64,000 nucleotides of DNA from Liolophura sinensis (GCF_032854445.1 NC_088303.1:25181501-25245500); one strand, 5' to 3'. Numbered from the stretch's first letter, positions 1 through 15,200 are shown. Numbers and translations: made by a program. Notes: generated from the sequence alone by a model not told the origin.

Positions 1-3000
1 CGTCTGGCTTTACAGTGAGTGAGTGCTCATGAGCATGTAATGTGCCTCACTGTTGCCGGACCGATTTCCATCACTCTTTTATCTAGTGCTGCTTTGCTGA
101 CTTACCGCCTACTGCCTAAGAAGCCGGCGCTCTACGAATTGGGTCATGGGAGCCAATCAGGCTGGTTTTGGAGCCTGAACATACAATGATATTCAAAGAA
201 ATCACGCATGTCTATAAGTATGTGTCAGCTTTGCTGAAAATGTTTAAAAATTTGACTGACGCTTTGGATTCCATGTGGTCAGAAAATAGAAGAGAATTTA
301 TCAATTTTTTTAGTGTTTTATTTTATTAGTGTCTATTATCTGTGTACATCAACATTATGTAATTAACATGGGGAATTTCTACTTTTCAAATAGTTAGCCA
401 ATTGGCACCCTAAACACCACTGTGCACAAGTCACCTTTACACATACAGTAGTACAGAACAACAAAAGCGTCTGATGTATTTGAACACCCAAATGTTATTA
501 CAGAGTGAAACCCAGGGTGTTCTTGTCACAAACAAAAAAAGAATAAGTTGTTCTGTGTACTAAAAAATGACAACAAAGCTTGGTTCTATATTTGCAATTT
601 ACCTTGATGAAACTGATTGCTAAATTAAGACTGTCTCAGGTTCTACTTCAGACTCTGTACAAGAGAAACCTTTTCTATAGCCTTCAAATTACAGAGAAAG
701 AATACACTGAGAAACACCTCAGAGATTCTAACAGAGTAGCAAATTGTAAGCCAATACAAATTAGTTGTCACATCCAAACCTAAGGTAGCTACAGAGGATC
801 TGACTTGACAATCCAAAACCTCTATTATACGTGAATCCCATTGTGTTCAACTAAGGTTTATTGCCCCACTAATTCCCAAAAGGGCATGAGGCTGTCTAGC
901 TACCAGTAGAAAACCACCCTTTGTTCACCCCCAAAGGACACCGCTGCACCCCAAAAGACTGCTGCTGCCCTTTGTGGTTTAGCCTTTGTGGCTCTTTGTT
1001 CACCAATATTTAGAATGTCTGGATGCACCATTGTCAAGCACTCATCATTAGGTTTCGCAAAGACCTATTGCAGACCATTCCACTGCTAAGTTTTTAATCC
1101 ATTAAACTGCAGATTTTTTTCTGAACAACAGGTGTCCTTGACACGAAGTTTCTAAATTTAGCAATGTTCCTCATTGGGCTGCTTTACTTGAAATTGTCAA
1201 ATCACATGAATTCAAGACCAGGAGTAATTTGTGGGGTTCCACAGGATGGAACCTACAGACAACTGAAAAAAATAAAACATAAAATAAAATACTTATTCAA
1301 GATTTTTGCCGTCTTACACAAAGATCACTGATTACAACTGCACTAAATGCAAAAGAAAACTATACACCTTAATTGTCAAAGTAAAAACATCTCTGTGCGT
1401 AAGAAGTACACCCCCTCTGTAGTCTCACTCACTCTGTAGTCAGTGCCACCTTGCACATCTGCAAAACCTTTTGAAAACCTCAGACCTGAGAAATGCACAG
1501 ATTGAGTGAGATTCAAAGACTTTCTTCAACAGGTATTTCTCTACTTTCATTCCGTCTTACGGCGTACATTTTTTTTGTTCTGTTAAATAACAATAGACAT
1601 GCATTTGTGATTGACAAGTGGCATTTTGACGCTGCTGTAGATATCTGACCCCATTGGGGAAATTGTGCTGTAACAATTGTTGAAGACGAACCATATTTTG
1701 GTTCAGTGGAGTCTTGTCCTGAAAGGCTGAAGAAACCATATCCCTATATCTGGTTCCTTTCCTTCCAGCTTTTATTAACTTCATCCCAACATAAAAATAG
1801 GAATATACCTTCACTTGCAACCAATCAAGCAAAACAGATTTAGATATAACGTTTTAATTTGAAATGAGATAACACCATTATTATAGTTTCACTGCCTCAA
1901 CAATACGTTGAGCAACAGAAAGATCCTAAAAACAAACTGGTTAACCATTAGTCTGAAGTACAAGTAGCTATTTTTTTGTACAATCCACACTACCAACAAA
2001 GCAAATGCTGGGTTTACAAAGGAAAAGTATTGCACTAGGAGTTGTTTGCTGCCAGCACTATGGAGTTACAGCTAAACTGCTAAGTCCAAGAACACTGCAA
2101 ATGTGACAATTCACATTAAGTGATCAGTTAATCTGCAATAATTTTATTTTATTTTAATTTGTGTTCTTTGATGTGTTTAATTCAGTTACATGTATATATG
2201 AGTCTGATCAGGTTTATCCAGAAAGAAAACGTCTCCAGACCCTTATTCAGACAAACTCAGAAAACTTCTGAAAACAACTAAGAAGAAAAAAACAGTGACT
2301 AATGTAGCACAAGTTGGATTTCAGCCCACATCCTCTCACTCAGAGTGGTATGTCTGGTGATGTGGAATACAGGGCCAGAAATGGCCTTAATCTTCATCTG
2401 TACACAAGCACTTCTCTTACATGTTAAAGTTACAACAGTACACATTCTCTTGTACACTGTGCTCCTCAGTGAGGTAAATAATATATGTAATATCACTGAT
2501 TCGAGTATGAAAACGCCTATACACTAATTTGAACAATCTTATTCAAATATTAGAACAGCTGGGTGTAACATTACAATCATTATTATCTATTTAACATAAT
2601 TAAAAAATGTAATTTAAAAAAAGTGAAAAACAGTGCAGACAACCTGTTGAAATGTGTCCAAAAATAATGTATTTATTCTCACTACTTAAAAATACATTTA
2701 GCAAGCATTTCTACACATAATTCACATAATTACTGATCAAACAAGGCTGTAAGCAAATAGTGTGATACCTATATGTTTTATTTACATGTAAGGCTTCACT
2801 AGATACATGGTGTATGGCTAATCCTTAAGATCTATACATATTATTTCTATAAATATTTCTGATGTTAATAACATGATATTACATCTCATAGCATGCGAGA
2901 CAATGTTTTGACATTTTAACCACTGCCAATGAAATGGCTCTTCAAAAGAACCTACGGCTCATTGATCGTAAACATAGTTACGCACAGGTACATGTACAAA

Positions 3001-4463
3001 TACATGTAAATATGGAATATCTGATTAGGCACACTTGGACAAGCAGCCAGGAATTGTATTTCATGCCTTTATACTGAACTTTCCTTAAGCTTTCTTCTTG
3101 AAGTAATATGAGACCCTTGTACAGGTTGATCAGTCAGGCACACTTGTTCCAGGCCACCTGGGCTTATGCAGGTAAACACATTATCACACGTGTGTCACAA
3201 GGGGCTGCTATCAATTTTTCATCATGTATGGTAGAGTACATGACACAAAGCTTCTTCGGTCAAGATATCAATATTTGGACCAAAATATGCAAGTATGCTA
3301 AACAATTCTCCTTTGAACCCATTTCGCTAGATTCCTACGTCCCTGTCACCAACTGCATGACGTTTTACCCCCAGCCTCTTCCCTCATGGAAACTCATTAC
3401 TCATTTCATTCCTGGCCAGAAATTGTCACAAAAGGTGAGGTCAGCAAAGAAGATAGCCAAAATAATGGTAATGAAAAATGAAACTTGTTCGGAAGCCTGC
3501 GATGATTTTCCAAAGTATTATGACTGCAAACAAGGAATCAAGTGTCCTTAGCCTTGGATGCAGTATTGTGTAAACCGTAAAATATAAAGATCATAAGTGC
3601 AGGTTTCAGTTTGGTGACAAAAAATTTGACCATTTTACAAACTTTACAACAAATAGCTAAACTTTACACATTTAAAAACAGTCTCTACTTGTATATGCAT
3701 TCATGAATGTATGAACATGAATATGGAAAGGTCTTCCCCTCCTTCTTCCCCTACCTCAAACTGTCAATCACCCCAACTAATATTTAAAAGACAATGCATC
3801 AAGAGTACATGGGGTAAAATAAACATTTCGACCCCTCCACTCAACCTGTTTATGTCCAAGTATTAAAGTGGTAAATACCTGTATCTGAAACCACCCCTAT
3901 TAGGAGTTACATAACAAGCAAGTATATTTTTAAACAACGGTTACAATCTGCATCAGTTTACAGTCATTTAACCTGGGGTTATTTGGCACTACTGCATGGT
4001 GTAGCCAAAAAAAAAAAAAAAAAACAAATTCAGTGTCAGAAGTGGTATTTGCAATTTCACAGCACTTAAACCCAGGGCATTATAATGCATCTGAAAATAT
4101 TCATAATAAATATATAAGTCTCTAAATATCAAATCCCCCAATTATACTGCTTTAACACGACAATTTAGTTTCTCCTTCTGAACTCTATGACCTTTTCAGT
4201 CATTCATATCTTAAACCACATTGATACCTCAAAATGTTTACATATTATCAAGCAGTATAAACACTGAATTGGATATACCCAGTACATGCAGCCACTGTCT
4301 CATCTTATCGTAATATTACCTAATCTACTGTAGATAAATATACTTCATAAATTGTAACACCCACACTCCTAATTTCACCAGTCAAGACATACATGTATGT
4401 AAAATCTTGCACAAACGAAAAAGAAAATAGTCTTTTTTCCCAATGCAAATCCACTGAGAAATC

Positions 4464-4560
4464 ATTTATTTGATTGGTGTATAAAGCTGAGATCAATCAT
4501 ATCCATACTTAGATGGCACTGGTCAGGATTATGGGTTGAGGAAATTGAGATGACACAGAT
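4464..4560 (-). repeat. Degenerate 3' fragment of the tRNA-derived SINE
   Basis: It reads, on the minus strand, like the 3' end of the SINE at 57628-57893: an ATTTATTTGATTGGTGT-type tail followed by a decayed version of the hairpin-like block that normally reads CATAATGCTGGCC. Heavily diverged, hence low confidence. Confidence 0.4.
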
Positions 4561-6323
4561 AATATTCTGTCCATAACAATAGAGAGATTACATGCTTTTT
4601 CGGTGAGATTTTCCATTACTTAGTGCACGCTTCACACAAATTATAACATGTAACTCTTGCTCACAACTATATATATACAATACACCAAGCTGTATTTTGC
4701 ATGGCATGCTTCAGTCAAACACAGAAACCCTCCCAGGGGGGGCCAACACTTGGAATATACAGTACTTGCTTGAAAGTTAATTAAGTACATCAGTAATGGT
4801 TTCCATTCTTTACAAACACTGATCAATTGACACCATGCCTTATGTCGGTTTTATATATACAATTTAATCCAGAAAAAGCCACAAGGGGTGTCTGTGTTCT
4901 GCAATGGCTAGCATACTGTGGCACACTTCACTTTTTGGTTCACAGCAGTTTGTATGAAAACAGTTGAACTTGTTTGCCTTGCTTCATGATAAACGAAAGA
5001 ATGACAGATCTACTGCATTAAGGGGTTATGTTAAAGACTTAATGGCTTGATCAACACCCTAGGGTAACCTGAAAGGCTTTGAAAATATAAGCCACTGTGT
5101 GGCCTAACTGGTAGGCTACAGGGCAGGATGTGCTACTTACACACTAACAATGGATAAAGACAAAATTTCCAAACCTGATTATGTTAATCTCTGATTATTC
5201 TAATTCAAAAAATTAAGCCTTGGTTTAATCCACAAGATTAGAGACACACTGAGATAATACCCTATAGCTCTTTGATATAGTCAAAATACACCCAGGTGTG
5301 GTTTTAGTGCTGAAAGAATACCTGATATGTGGTTAAACTGGACAATGATATAAAAGGAAAGACTTACAATGAAATTCTAATGTTCTGAAAGACTTCCATG
5401 AAATTCTAATGTTTATAACTTATGGATAACAAAGAAATCCTTCTTGTTCTCAAATGGAACACAAAGATGACGCAAGAAACACGAACTACATGGGACAAAT
5501 AATATGAACATGAAAGTAATCCAGAAGTATAATTTATTTTCTTTCTTTATTTCCTGCATTCTATATTCACATGTAGGGCTGTCATTAGCCTGTCTGGTTT
5601 ATACACTAAAATTAAGCACAGAACCACGGGGCTAAATCTGACAAACATACTTTTCTTACACGCATAAGTAGTCCAAAATAAAAAGACAACACTACACAAA
5701 ATCTACATGTGCTTCAATAGAGTAGACCACACAAAGTTTCATATGTTCAAACTTTTTTTTTTATGTAGCACAATCAGGATATTCCTATTCAAAGTAAGGA
5801 AAATCATATATACTGAGACAATAAAAAGAACCCCGATGTTATCAGTTTTATCCAATCAGGTCCAAGTTAATTTTATTATCTCAGGACACGATTGTTTTCA
5901 CTTACATCACCCAAACCCTGTTTTGCTCTTTAACCGTGGTGTGGGGTAGAAGTGGAGCAACATCGTGTTTCCCGTTTCTTTAACATGGCACACCTAATGA
6001 AGCTGATTAATAGAATTACCAATCACATTAGAAAAAAAATGGGCATAACTGTTTTGGGTCTGTTTTCACCACTCTTCCTAAATATCTCAGATTATATTAT
6101 TTGTTGTCTTTTCATTTAACTACAGACATGACACAGGCAGTGAGAATAATGATTATTAGTCTGGTGTCTTCAGAGAGGCATTCCAGTGAGGCAGCACTAT
6201 AAATATGATAAATACCCCAACATTTGGCCGACATGACAGATGTGACCAAAATATGAAATTATTCCCACGTAACCAATTGCTATGAACTCATGTTTTTTTT
6301 TGTTTTTTTTTTGTCTCTGTCAG

Positions 6324-6462
6324 AAAACACATCAGAAGTCCGTCCATCAGCTTCACTGCCAAGGAAGAAAAGAGCACAACCATCCCATTACTCCTACCAT
6401 AGCCAATCAGAGAGTTAGTTTCATTTCCATTTTGCCATCATCATGGACTACCAACAGTGCAG
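6324..6462 (+). other. Possible isolated plus-strand exon
   Basis: The block is preceded by a long pyrimidine tract ending in CAG and followed by CAG|GTATGT, so both splice signals are good. Frame 1 is open throughout. Frame 3 reads a serine/basic-rich peptide (SASLPRKKRAQ) and ends in TAG near 6416, as a last coding exon might. No partner exon is recognised on either side and no family is recognised. It could equally be chance. Confidence 0.25.
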
Positions 6463-6624
6463 GTATGTCTTTCTTTTTTCACTTGTGTTTGTTTTAAGCA
6501 TGTAAGGTTCTCTTCTTTGTGACATGCCACAGGAGAATGGTAAAAACATTTGGGGGTAAGCGGGAAAGAAAGGGTTTAAACTACAAGATGTAACGAACGT
6601 TCATATGAATCACATATGCTCACA

Positions 6625-6780
6625 AATTTATTTACTTATTTGATTGGTATTTTACGCCGCATTCAAGAATATGTCATTTAGACAACTTCCGCCAGCATTA
6701 TGGGTGGAAGAAACTGAGCAGAGCCCGTGGAACACCCACAACCTTGACCTTGCTGAACTCACAGCAAACGCATTGCTCAT
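6625..6780 (-). repeat. tRNA-derived SINE, 3' fragment
   Basis: Minus-strand copy of the family at 57628-57893: the AATAAATAAAT tail, the TACGGCGTAAAA-like block (here TTTTACGCCGC on the plus strand) and the CCCACCATAATGCTGG block are recognisable. The 5' tRNA-like head is mostly lost. Confidence 0.7.
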
Positions 6781-9172
6781 GCAAGTCTGTTACGAATGTG
6801 TACAAACTTAAATCAAATATGAGTAGCATTTAGAAACAAAACAAAGTTATATGACACTAGGAATCAACTGGTGGGTTTCTTTTTTTTTTTTTTTTTACTC
6901 TACCAGTGAAAAAAGATATCAAAAGAGTCACAAAAGATCACTCCAAGTTTATTTCCTTCAAGAATTCAGATATAAACAAGAAATGATCAGTGAACTCTTA
7001 TAGGCCAATGCACTGACTTCAGCAAGCAAGGGCCAGGTATAAGGCACATATAAAAGTCACTTTGTGCAGGGAATTCACACCAGGAAATCTACCTGTTCTT
7101 AATAACCTCAGGTAGATTTCAAGTTTCTTGGTCATAAATCATGCAGCTTTTATGGATGTTCTTTACAGGTAGGAATTAGTCTGGACAAATTCTACTTGTT
7201 AAATGAGAGGGTTCATAAGGTGGGTCTCTCCCATTCAATTGGGAGACCGTCTTGATATAGGTGGGAAGGAATTTAACAAGTTCCCCATTCCCAAGTCTAT
7301 TACTGGTGATACAATATACCTATGACATACATAACATATGACAGGTCCATCTATGGCAAAGATTTTGTGAGTTATACAATGATGATCAGTGTTATTGAGA
7401 GGGGGTGGCAGAGACACTATGATTGCTTGCACAGGTGAAATGACAGCCTCTTGCCAGGTTCTTGGCAAATTTCCTGACTTAAAGCCATGGACAAAACAGG
7501 AGCTGGATTTGACCCTGTAACCTAAGTGTTAAAAAACAAAAATGTCTAAAAAAAATTTTTTCCAGAGAAATCAACACTGAACATGCTGAATACTACACGT
7601 ATACCCACCCATCGACACCCTCCAGTACCGTTATCAGTGTGCCTCCCAAGACTTACCAAACCTAAAGCTAGAACATAATCCTTTAATAAGCTACTACATC
7701 CACCCTAATAAATCACTTCTTATCAACATACAATACTATTTCACGGCAAAATAACTTTCTCAGCTTACTGTCAAGCACTCAGAGGTTCTAGCCGACTGGA
7801 ACAATGCACTCTATCACTTTCATCTAGCTTAATTTCTTTCTGGTCTGATATCAAAAATGCTGATATGTAATTCCATGTTAAGGGATGGGACAGACTCAAG
7901 GGGAACTACAGGTTAAGGAAAGGAGGGGGTGGGGTGGGGTGGGGGTTTGGGGTTTCGGGTTGATGGGTCACAGTATAAAAGGTGTTGATTGACGAGTCAA
8001 TATTTGGGCATATTTAACAGGTACTAGTGGGTCAAAGTGCAGATCTAACGAGAGTGATCGTTGATAAAATCTGATAAGTGTGAAGAAATATGGGACAAAT
8101 TCCACCAGGTGTATGAAAATCTAAGCCGGACCACAGCTGGACCTGATAGTTAAGATCAAACACAGAACAAGAAAATGGTGGGGACAAAGAAAAAAAAGAC
8201 AGTTTTGAAGTTTCAACAAGTATGGCCTACCTTGGCCTACCTTATACTTAAAAATATTTTCAATATCACCACCACTAATGTCACAAATTAAGAGAATAAA
8301 ATCGATAACATTGTTATTGTATACTGAAAATCTTATGAACCATATACTATGAACTTAAGTTCAAAGATTAAAGTTCTTCTTTGCTCTTCTTGCATTAATA
8401 TATATTGACTGTAGTGAGAGGTACAGTTGTCACTGACAGATGGTATTACATTATCCATGTCAGTATGTCTACTTTAGATACCAAGGATTAATGGCATAAG
8501 AATACCAGTATAGGGTAACACACCATAACAGAGTTACTCCTCTATACACACCCTCTGATCTTAGTATACCTTGAACAAACATCACGGTAGCTTGTGTTTT
8601 CATAAAATACAAGTGCCCCTCCCCCTTTAAATGTTGACAAACATTTACGAGTGGAGATAAATTAGCAGACACTATCCTGAACCAACGGACAGCACAACCT
8701 GGGATTAGAATGCAGCAGATAAAGTCAGATAGACAAGATTAAGTGATTAAAAATGAGTAAAATTTCTAAAAGCAGTCCACTGCATATTTAAAACAGCACT
8801 GGGTCTTGACTATATTGCTATTAATGCACGTGCAAAATATGAACATTGTATCATTGATAACTTTCTCAGAAGGAATATGAGAAATTCTAACTACATGTTT
8901 GTGAGAAAATATACCAACTCATTCAATGACAACACATCAAATTGTTTACAGTGCCTTTTCAAAAGTTGTGGGCAATTATATGTGTAAATTTTAAGCTGGA
9001 GAATTCTGGCAACTAATTCTGCTCAAAACTTGGACTGTATTTATCAGTTTGGTAACTTCTAAAACAAAATATTGCTGCCAATGGGGCCAGTGCAGCCAGA
9101 GTTCAAGCAATGAAATGACCTCAGACTGACATAAAACCTCAAACGAGTAATGCGTATAAAATCTGTCCATAC

Positions 9173-9259
9173 CTGTAACAAAGATTCCCAGACTGCCAGC
9201 ACTCTTCCATCCGGTGACCATTCCAACCCTGCCAGATCCTCTGTGGCGGTCTCAAAGTG
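9173..9259 (-). CDS. WRAP73: WRAP73 coding exon 7
   Basis: Residues 173-201, starting [18 protein letters not shown] and ending VWESLLQ. It contains a WSPDG WD-repeat turn. Flanked by CTGCAG acceptor and GTATGG donor; phase 0 on both sides. This is the last WRAP73 exon I can identify. Confidence 0.9.
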
Positions 9260-12200
9260 CTGCAGCACAAAGGTCAGGAGTTGTTTGTACCAGTTAGCAC
9301 AGGAGAACAGGTATTATCAAAAGTAAATACAACTGAATGCAACCAAAAAGATGACGCAAAGATGATGGTATCAGAAATGAGACGTACATGTATGTAGTTA
9401 TTTAGTTGAGTAAGTGGATGGGGTCAGATGAAAACAGATGACGGTTCATGAAAACACATAAAAACAGATACAAGCATATGTAACTAGTAAAACGATGGTA
9501 TCAGATTGATGTGAATTTATTTATTCATGTGGTGTTATCCACCATGTACTGAAGAATACTGTACTTCATAATACATGATGGTGGCCAGCATAATGATGGG
9601 AGCAAACCAAACAGAGCCTGGAGGATTCCCACGACCATTTACAGGTTACTGTCGCACCTTTCCGCACACTGCCAAAGAGCACAAGCTGACTTCAACTCAT
9701 AGCAATCACACTGGTGACAGGCCCCTTAGTCACTGTGCTGCACTAGCCGGGTACATGTAAATAGAGTGTATGTATGTTTGCTTGAGGGCTTATCTTGTTT
9801 CAATCACAGGATGATGAGGAGACATTCGGTGTGTGCATATATCATGTTTTCTAGTGGCAGAGCATGTCCATACTGCCCAAGATAACAACAGATGTATCAC
9901 ATTCACACCATGTTCAAATAGAGCTATGACTTGCACAGACATTAAATGTATCTGCCAGTCGTACGCTGCATCCTGAGAAGCCAAGAACGCATTCCTCTTT
10001 ACAATTCATTAAATATGGATTAAGACACTGCTGCCAAGCATGCTAATTTTGTCAGCTCCAAGGGAAGATAAATTACATGTATACAGGTCAAGTTGTAAAT
10101 TACTACCACAAAGATGTTAATGTTATTTTCCTCCAGAAGGACAACTATTTAATAACGCATGGTGTCCATATTGTTATCAGGCTTCTTTCATTCAAGGGAC
10201 TATATGAACAGAAAAATTGGTGAATGCACTGCACATAAACATTTAAAATGGTTATTGAAGGAAAGACGAACCCTGATCTGGTCTTTTTTCCCAGACAAAG
10301 ATGCTTGGTAATGTTTGCAGACTAAATTAGTGAATGGATCAAGTTACCAACCATCTTGGATGATGGTAACAACCAGCACTCTTTAAAATCAAAGCAAAGC
10401 ATATTCCTCTTTTCAAACTAATCAAATTTCAAAGATGAAAAAGTGCATTTGTATGTGACAAGTTGACACTCATGATACAAGTGAAATACTACCCAGAAAT
10501 ATAACCAAAAAAAATATAAAAAAGACCAAACAAACAGTGAAGTGAGAAAAACATAGGCCATGAAGACTATCTTATTATCTGGTCACTTATAGCCGTTTAA
10601 AAGCACTGCCATTTCACCTCAGCCATTTTTTAATTCTTCTGACTGCTCACAATACATGCTCACCTTGACGAGTTCCCAGGTGCTACATGCAAACACGCTC
10701 ACATAATCCTTGCAATCTCTCCTCTCAGCCAGGGCCATATATTTACCCCCAGTACTAAAATCTACACCTGAAATTGGAATAGGAATAGTCACACTATGGC
10801 AAGAGCAGAGGACAGTAATCATAAGTCAGGACACTTCTGTGCAATGAGCATCAATATTTCTAAGATAAAAGTGTAAAAAAAAATTACACAAAAATGTAGA
10901 CGGAAATTGGGTTTTAAACTCAAATCTACCAAAATGAATGTGTTAAATGATATTTATAAAACTGTTTCAAAACGCCCAAAAAGCAAAAGTCTAAAAAACA
11001 AAAAGGGTATTCTTACTTTACAACTTGAAATGGGCACCAAACTTACTTCTCAATTTAATATTTTTGAACATGTAAGGCATAATAAAATATTTTTAAAAAA
11101 ATCACAGTACACTTTACGTACTAGGCCATATTACCTTTCTGACACTGTTTGGGGTATTTGATGTAAGACACAGTCTTGTTCAGAAGAGACCAGACCGTGA
11201 TCCTCAACTGTAACATAAAAAGGGTACAAACAATAATCTTTCATTTCAAACTATTAATCATGAATTTCTGAGGGCAATGTCTCATCTATCATTTAATGAA
11301 ACATAGATAAATACCTTTTAAGGATGTTAAAAAAATTTTTCTTTACATTCACTTAAGGCAACAATCAAATAAATCAACTTTTGATTTTAACTTGATAATT
11401 ACTAATACATGACTTTAGTGCATCTGTTTTTCAACAGAGTTCATGAGAACTAATCAAGTCTCAGTTGCATGTACTTACATGGAACTCTGCTGTAGTAAGA
11501 ATATGACGGCCGTCTGGCCCCCACCTGACCTCGCTCAGGCCTGCCGACCCCTCGTCTATCTTACACGTCCAATCAGGATTCTCCAAAGACCAAACCTACA
11601 GATACAAGAACAAAAGTCATTTTCTCTTCCAATATGAATGCAATTTTATGCCATTCACAAAACTATTTCACTTCCTAAAGAGGCCAAGGTTCATGCCCAT
11701 GGTTAGAGTAAACAAGTATGTGCTACATCAAATTTGGACTGTTGATCACCAAAGACTAATTAATACATATACTCAAATGTTCAGACTTAAGGCCTGCTGT
11801 CAGTCTTCTCATTTTTAGCACAGGTAGTTAGTACAGCTGGAAGCAAAAACTACATTTCTCTCTGTTTTTCCAGTAAAGATATGTATATGCCCACATAGAT
11901 CTGGTCAGCCCAGTGTCTCTTTCAATTTCAGTAGGTAGGGTGTGACAACATGCATCTGTCATCACATGTACCAGTCCGCTACAAAGAGACACTGCCAGAA
12001 ATGAAGTACTGTATATTTCACCTAAATTTTGGTGTGTAAAAAATGTACTTTTAGAAGCATATAAAGGTCTTAAAATGATAATTTCTCTGCCACCAAACAT
12101 GAAATTAGTCAGGCTTCACTAAAAACTCTTCAGTTGCCCTAGGACATGGGTGAATCAGAATCAAGCAATGTGTACCATTTGAAAAATGTTAAACTTCAGC

Positions 12201-15200
12201 TGAAATGCAATAAATAATAACTTTGACAAAGCTCTAATCAGCAGGTATAATTCTCCCACAATGTCCCTCACCTGGACAAGAGCTCTCTTGTACATCCCAC
12301 AAAGCACAAACTGTGAGTCCACTGACCACTGCAACAGTCACAAGAATTCCGCAATCTCAGATTATATAGGTGGAGCAGGAAAGCCTACTCACTTCACTAG
12401 CCTCACTCTCTAGTATCACTCCCTAGAAAACTAGAGCGAGAATTCACTTCAGCTTTTTAAACTTTTAAAGTGCCTCCGTGGCCTAGTGGTTAACATGCTA
12501 CAGCAGCACAATGAGAACCCTCTCACCAATGAGACTGCTGTCAGTTCAAGTCAGCTCTTCAAGTCCTGCTCCTTTACCCAGGCTCTGCCAGGTTTCCTCC
12601 CACCACAATCCTGGCCTTCACTGTTTAAGTGAAATATTCTTGAATAGAGCATAAATCCCTAACTAAATATATAAATAAATAAATTTTCAATTCTCCACTA
12701 AGAGATGAATGTTACTTGTCTCTGCCTGGTGTTTTAAATCAAAATCAAGAATGTCACACTTGTTACTTAGTCATGTTATCATATAAACAGTTGCCAGTAC
12801 TTCAAGAGGCAGAAATCTTGAGGAATTCACAGAAAACTACCGGACACACCTACCTAATATTATTAGGCTTGTTTTGCAAGTGCTGTATATTAAAAAAAAA
12901 AAAAATTGTAGCCATTTAACCATGTGTTTACAAATGGCTGTACCTCAATGTACTGAATAGTGTCGACACAGGAGAAGAGGTTGAGAACTTGCAGTGTCTC
13001 CACATCACGAATCACTAGTCTGTACTGAACCACACTGGCCTGCAAACAAAACACAAATATTAGGCCAACTGCAGACCGATTATGAATGGGATGATTATGG
13101 CTGTTTGCCAATGACATCAGCAGTATTGTAGCCGTTTTCATGCTAAAACAATTCGATCTCTGAAACTCTAGCAATAGTCAAGCCATTTCATGGCAATATT
13201 AGTGAAGACAGAAGTTTACTTGTAACCAACTAACATATGCATGCTCATACTGGCTTCCTCTGTGGCTGAACATGGGAATATATGCCAGCAACCTGCGGAT
13301 GGTAGTGGGTTCCCCTAGTGCTCTGCCCAGTTTCTTCCCCCATTATGCTGGCCGCCGTCGTAAAAGTGAAATATTTAAAAGCACAGTGTAAAACACTTAT
13401 TAAATAAATCAAATAAATAACATATGCATGCATGTAGTCTGATTAACGCAAATAAATGTATGTGTACTGGCATTTACATGTTGATCAATTAATTAGTAAT
13501 TATGTTAAGTAACAAAGGATAGTCCACAGCTTCACTTAATTAGATCCAATGGGATGATATCACGCAAGGATTACCACTGATGTAATTGTAGGAGTCCATT
13601 TTCTTGAGAATCTCAACAAATTAAGCATAAAAGTGTACATCGAATGTCAAAGACGTCATGTAATTTCAGGAAATATTCGTTTCCTGAGAGGTAAAAGCCC
13701 AGTTCAGGTGGACAGTGTCCAAAGAAAGCCATTACACATTTGCCATGCCATTTGAGTAATTCACTTTTTGACACTATTAATTAAGGGACTGTCAAATTAA
13801 AACAATAAAAACAGTCAATTAGGTCAAGATTTCTAAGTGCTCATTCCCAAAGGAACAATACCTTGATTAGCCTTAGCGACAGCTTACTGAACCCTGATGG
13901 TATGCAGTGTAAGACGTGCTAACCCTATAATCTGCACCCTAGGAAACAGCTACAATATGTGCAACCACATGTATCAGCCTTTTGTCATGAGACTGACAAT
14001 GCATGAATGCATGCAAAAAGAATTAAATACGAAATTTAAAAGGTTAAAATTGTGTTAACTTATTCTGCTATGGATGAATGAAGCATATGCTGAGCGAGCA
14101 GTCTAAAAGACTAAGCAGACTCCATACCTTAGTTTTGAAAGCCAGCCCTTCATCACTGAAGAGTGTACAGGTACAACTTAACAAACATAAAAAAATGATA
14201 TTTTTTTTAAATTCTATAAAATACACATTTTACTGACCAATGTTGACGTATTAAACTAGGTCAAATATTCCAAGGAATAATAAACAGAGCAGTTTCTCTT
14301 GTTTTTTTTTTTTTTTGTTTTTTTTTTTTTTCATGGGATATTTTTTTTTCATCTGTTTGTAAAATACAGATCAAAATAAACATCAGTAACAGTGACCATA
14401 TGTGAAATGTGACCTCAGTTAGCTGAATTCAATATTTAACAGCCATTTAACCAATAAACAATAGCTGATAGTGAAGCTGGAAGCAGAGAAGGCTGCAAAA
14501 CCCATTGGGGTAACCCTCCCTCTACAGGCCATAGCCGCTGGGGCTGACCCTTAACCCCCCATGGAGAAAGCTCTGAACAACATCAGCAGGTACCACAAAC
14601 CTCAAATTCAAAGATGCTGGACAACAATGAAAGAGATTAAATAACTTCCTCCTTCTGAATTTAATCTGTACTTCCTTTAAAACAACAAAGGCATCAACTC
14701 ATTTATAACAGGAGTCTGTTCCTTCAGAAAGGAGGAAAGAGTGTCTGTTTCAAGGTATCTGTTGGGCTACCAAGTAGCAAGTTCTTCAAATTGCCACTGA
14801 AATACCTACTTATCAGGTGACTGGAGACTTCCATCAAATTTCATACGAGGTAAATATGGACACAGTTTTCTTTTTTTATTGTGATACAAAATTGGAGAAT
14901 ACATGTATATATATTCCTTTTGGAATGCTGTATTATTCTTAAAATTCTGAACACTGTTTATTTAAGAGTACAGGCCAAATAAAATTAAAACTGTTGACGT
15001 ACATGTAACAGAAACATGTAGTCACCATATTGGACAATTTTTTTTTTTTTTTTTGCATTTCCCAAATAGCATGAATTAGTCTCCAGAGTCAAAGAATGGC
15101 TGTCATAACTGTTGTTGGTATACACAGACAGTGATAATGACTGCCATGGCACCATTAGCGTAGTAATTGTACTTGTATCTTAATTGTAAACTTGTGTGGG

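Larger units (their letters stand above)
1..9172. other. Left flank with no confidently identified gene
   Basis: This stretch is AT-rich and I find no recognisable exon in it on either strand. It contains poly-A/poly-T runs, two SINE fragments (near 4464 and 6625), one possible plus-strand exon at 6324-6462, and a 147-codon open frame at 3108-3551 that resembles nothing I know. The 3' half of WRAP73 would be expected here on the minus strand, but I could not see the remaining WD40 repeats. It may be a long WRAP73 intron or a neighbouring untranslated region. Confidence 0.5.

Noticed and set aside
1557-1832. 91-codon minus-strand frame as a missing WRAP73 exon
   Set aside because: No WD40 features (no GH or WD dipeptides, no WSPDG turn) and no match to the expected residues.
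3108-3551. 147-codon plus-strand open frame
   Set aside because: No recognisable domain, no supporting splice partner, and a length compatible with chance. Kept only as a note for the left flank.
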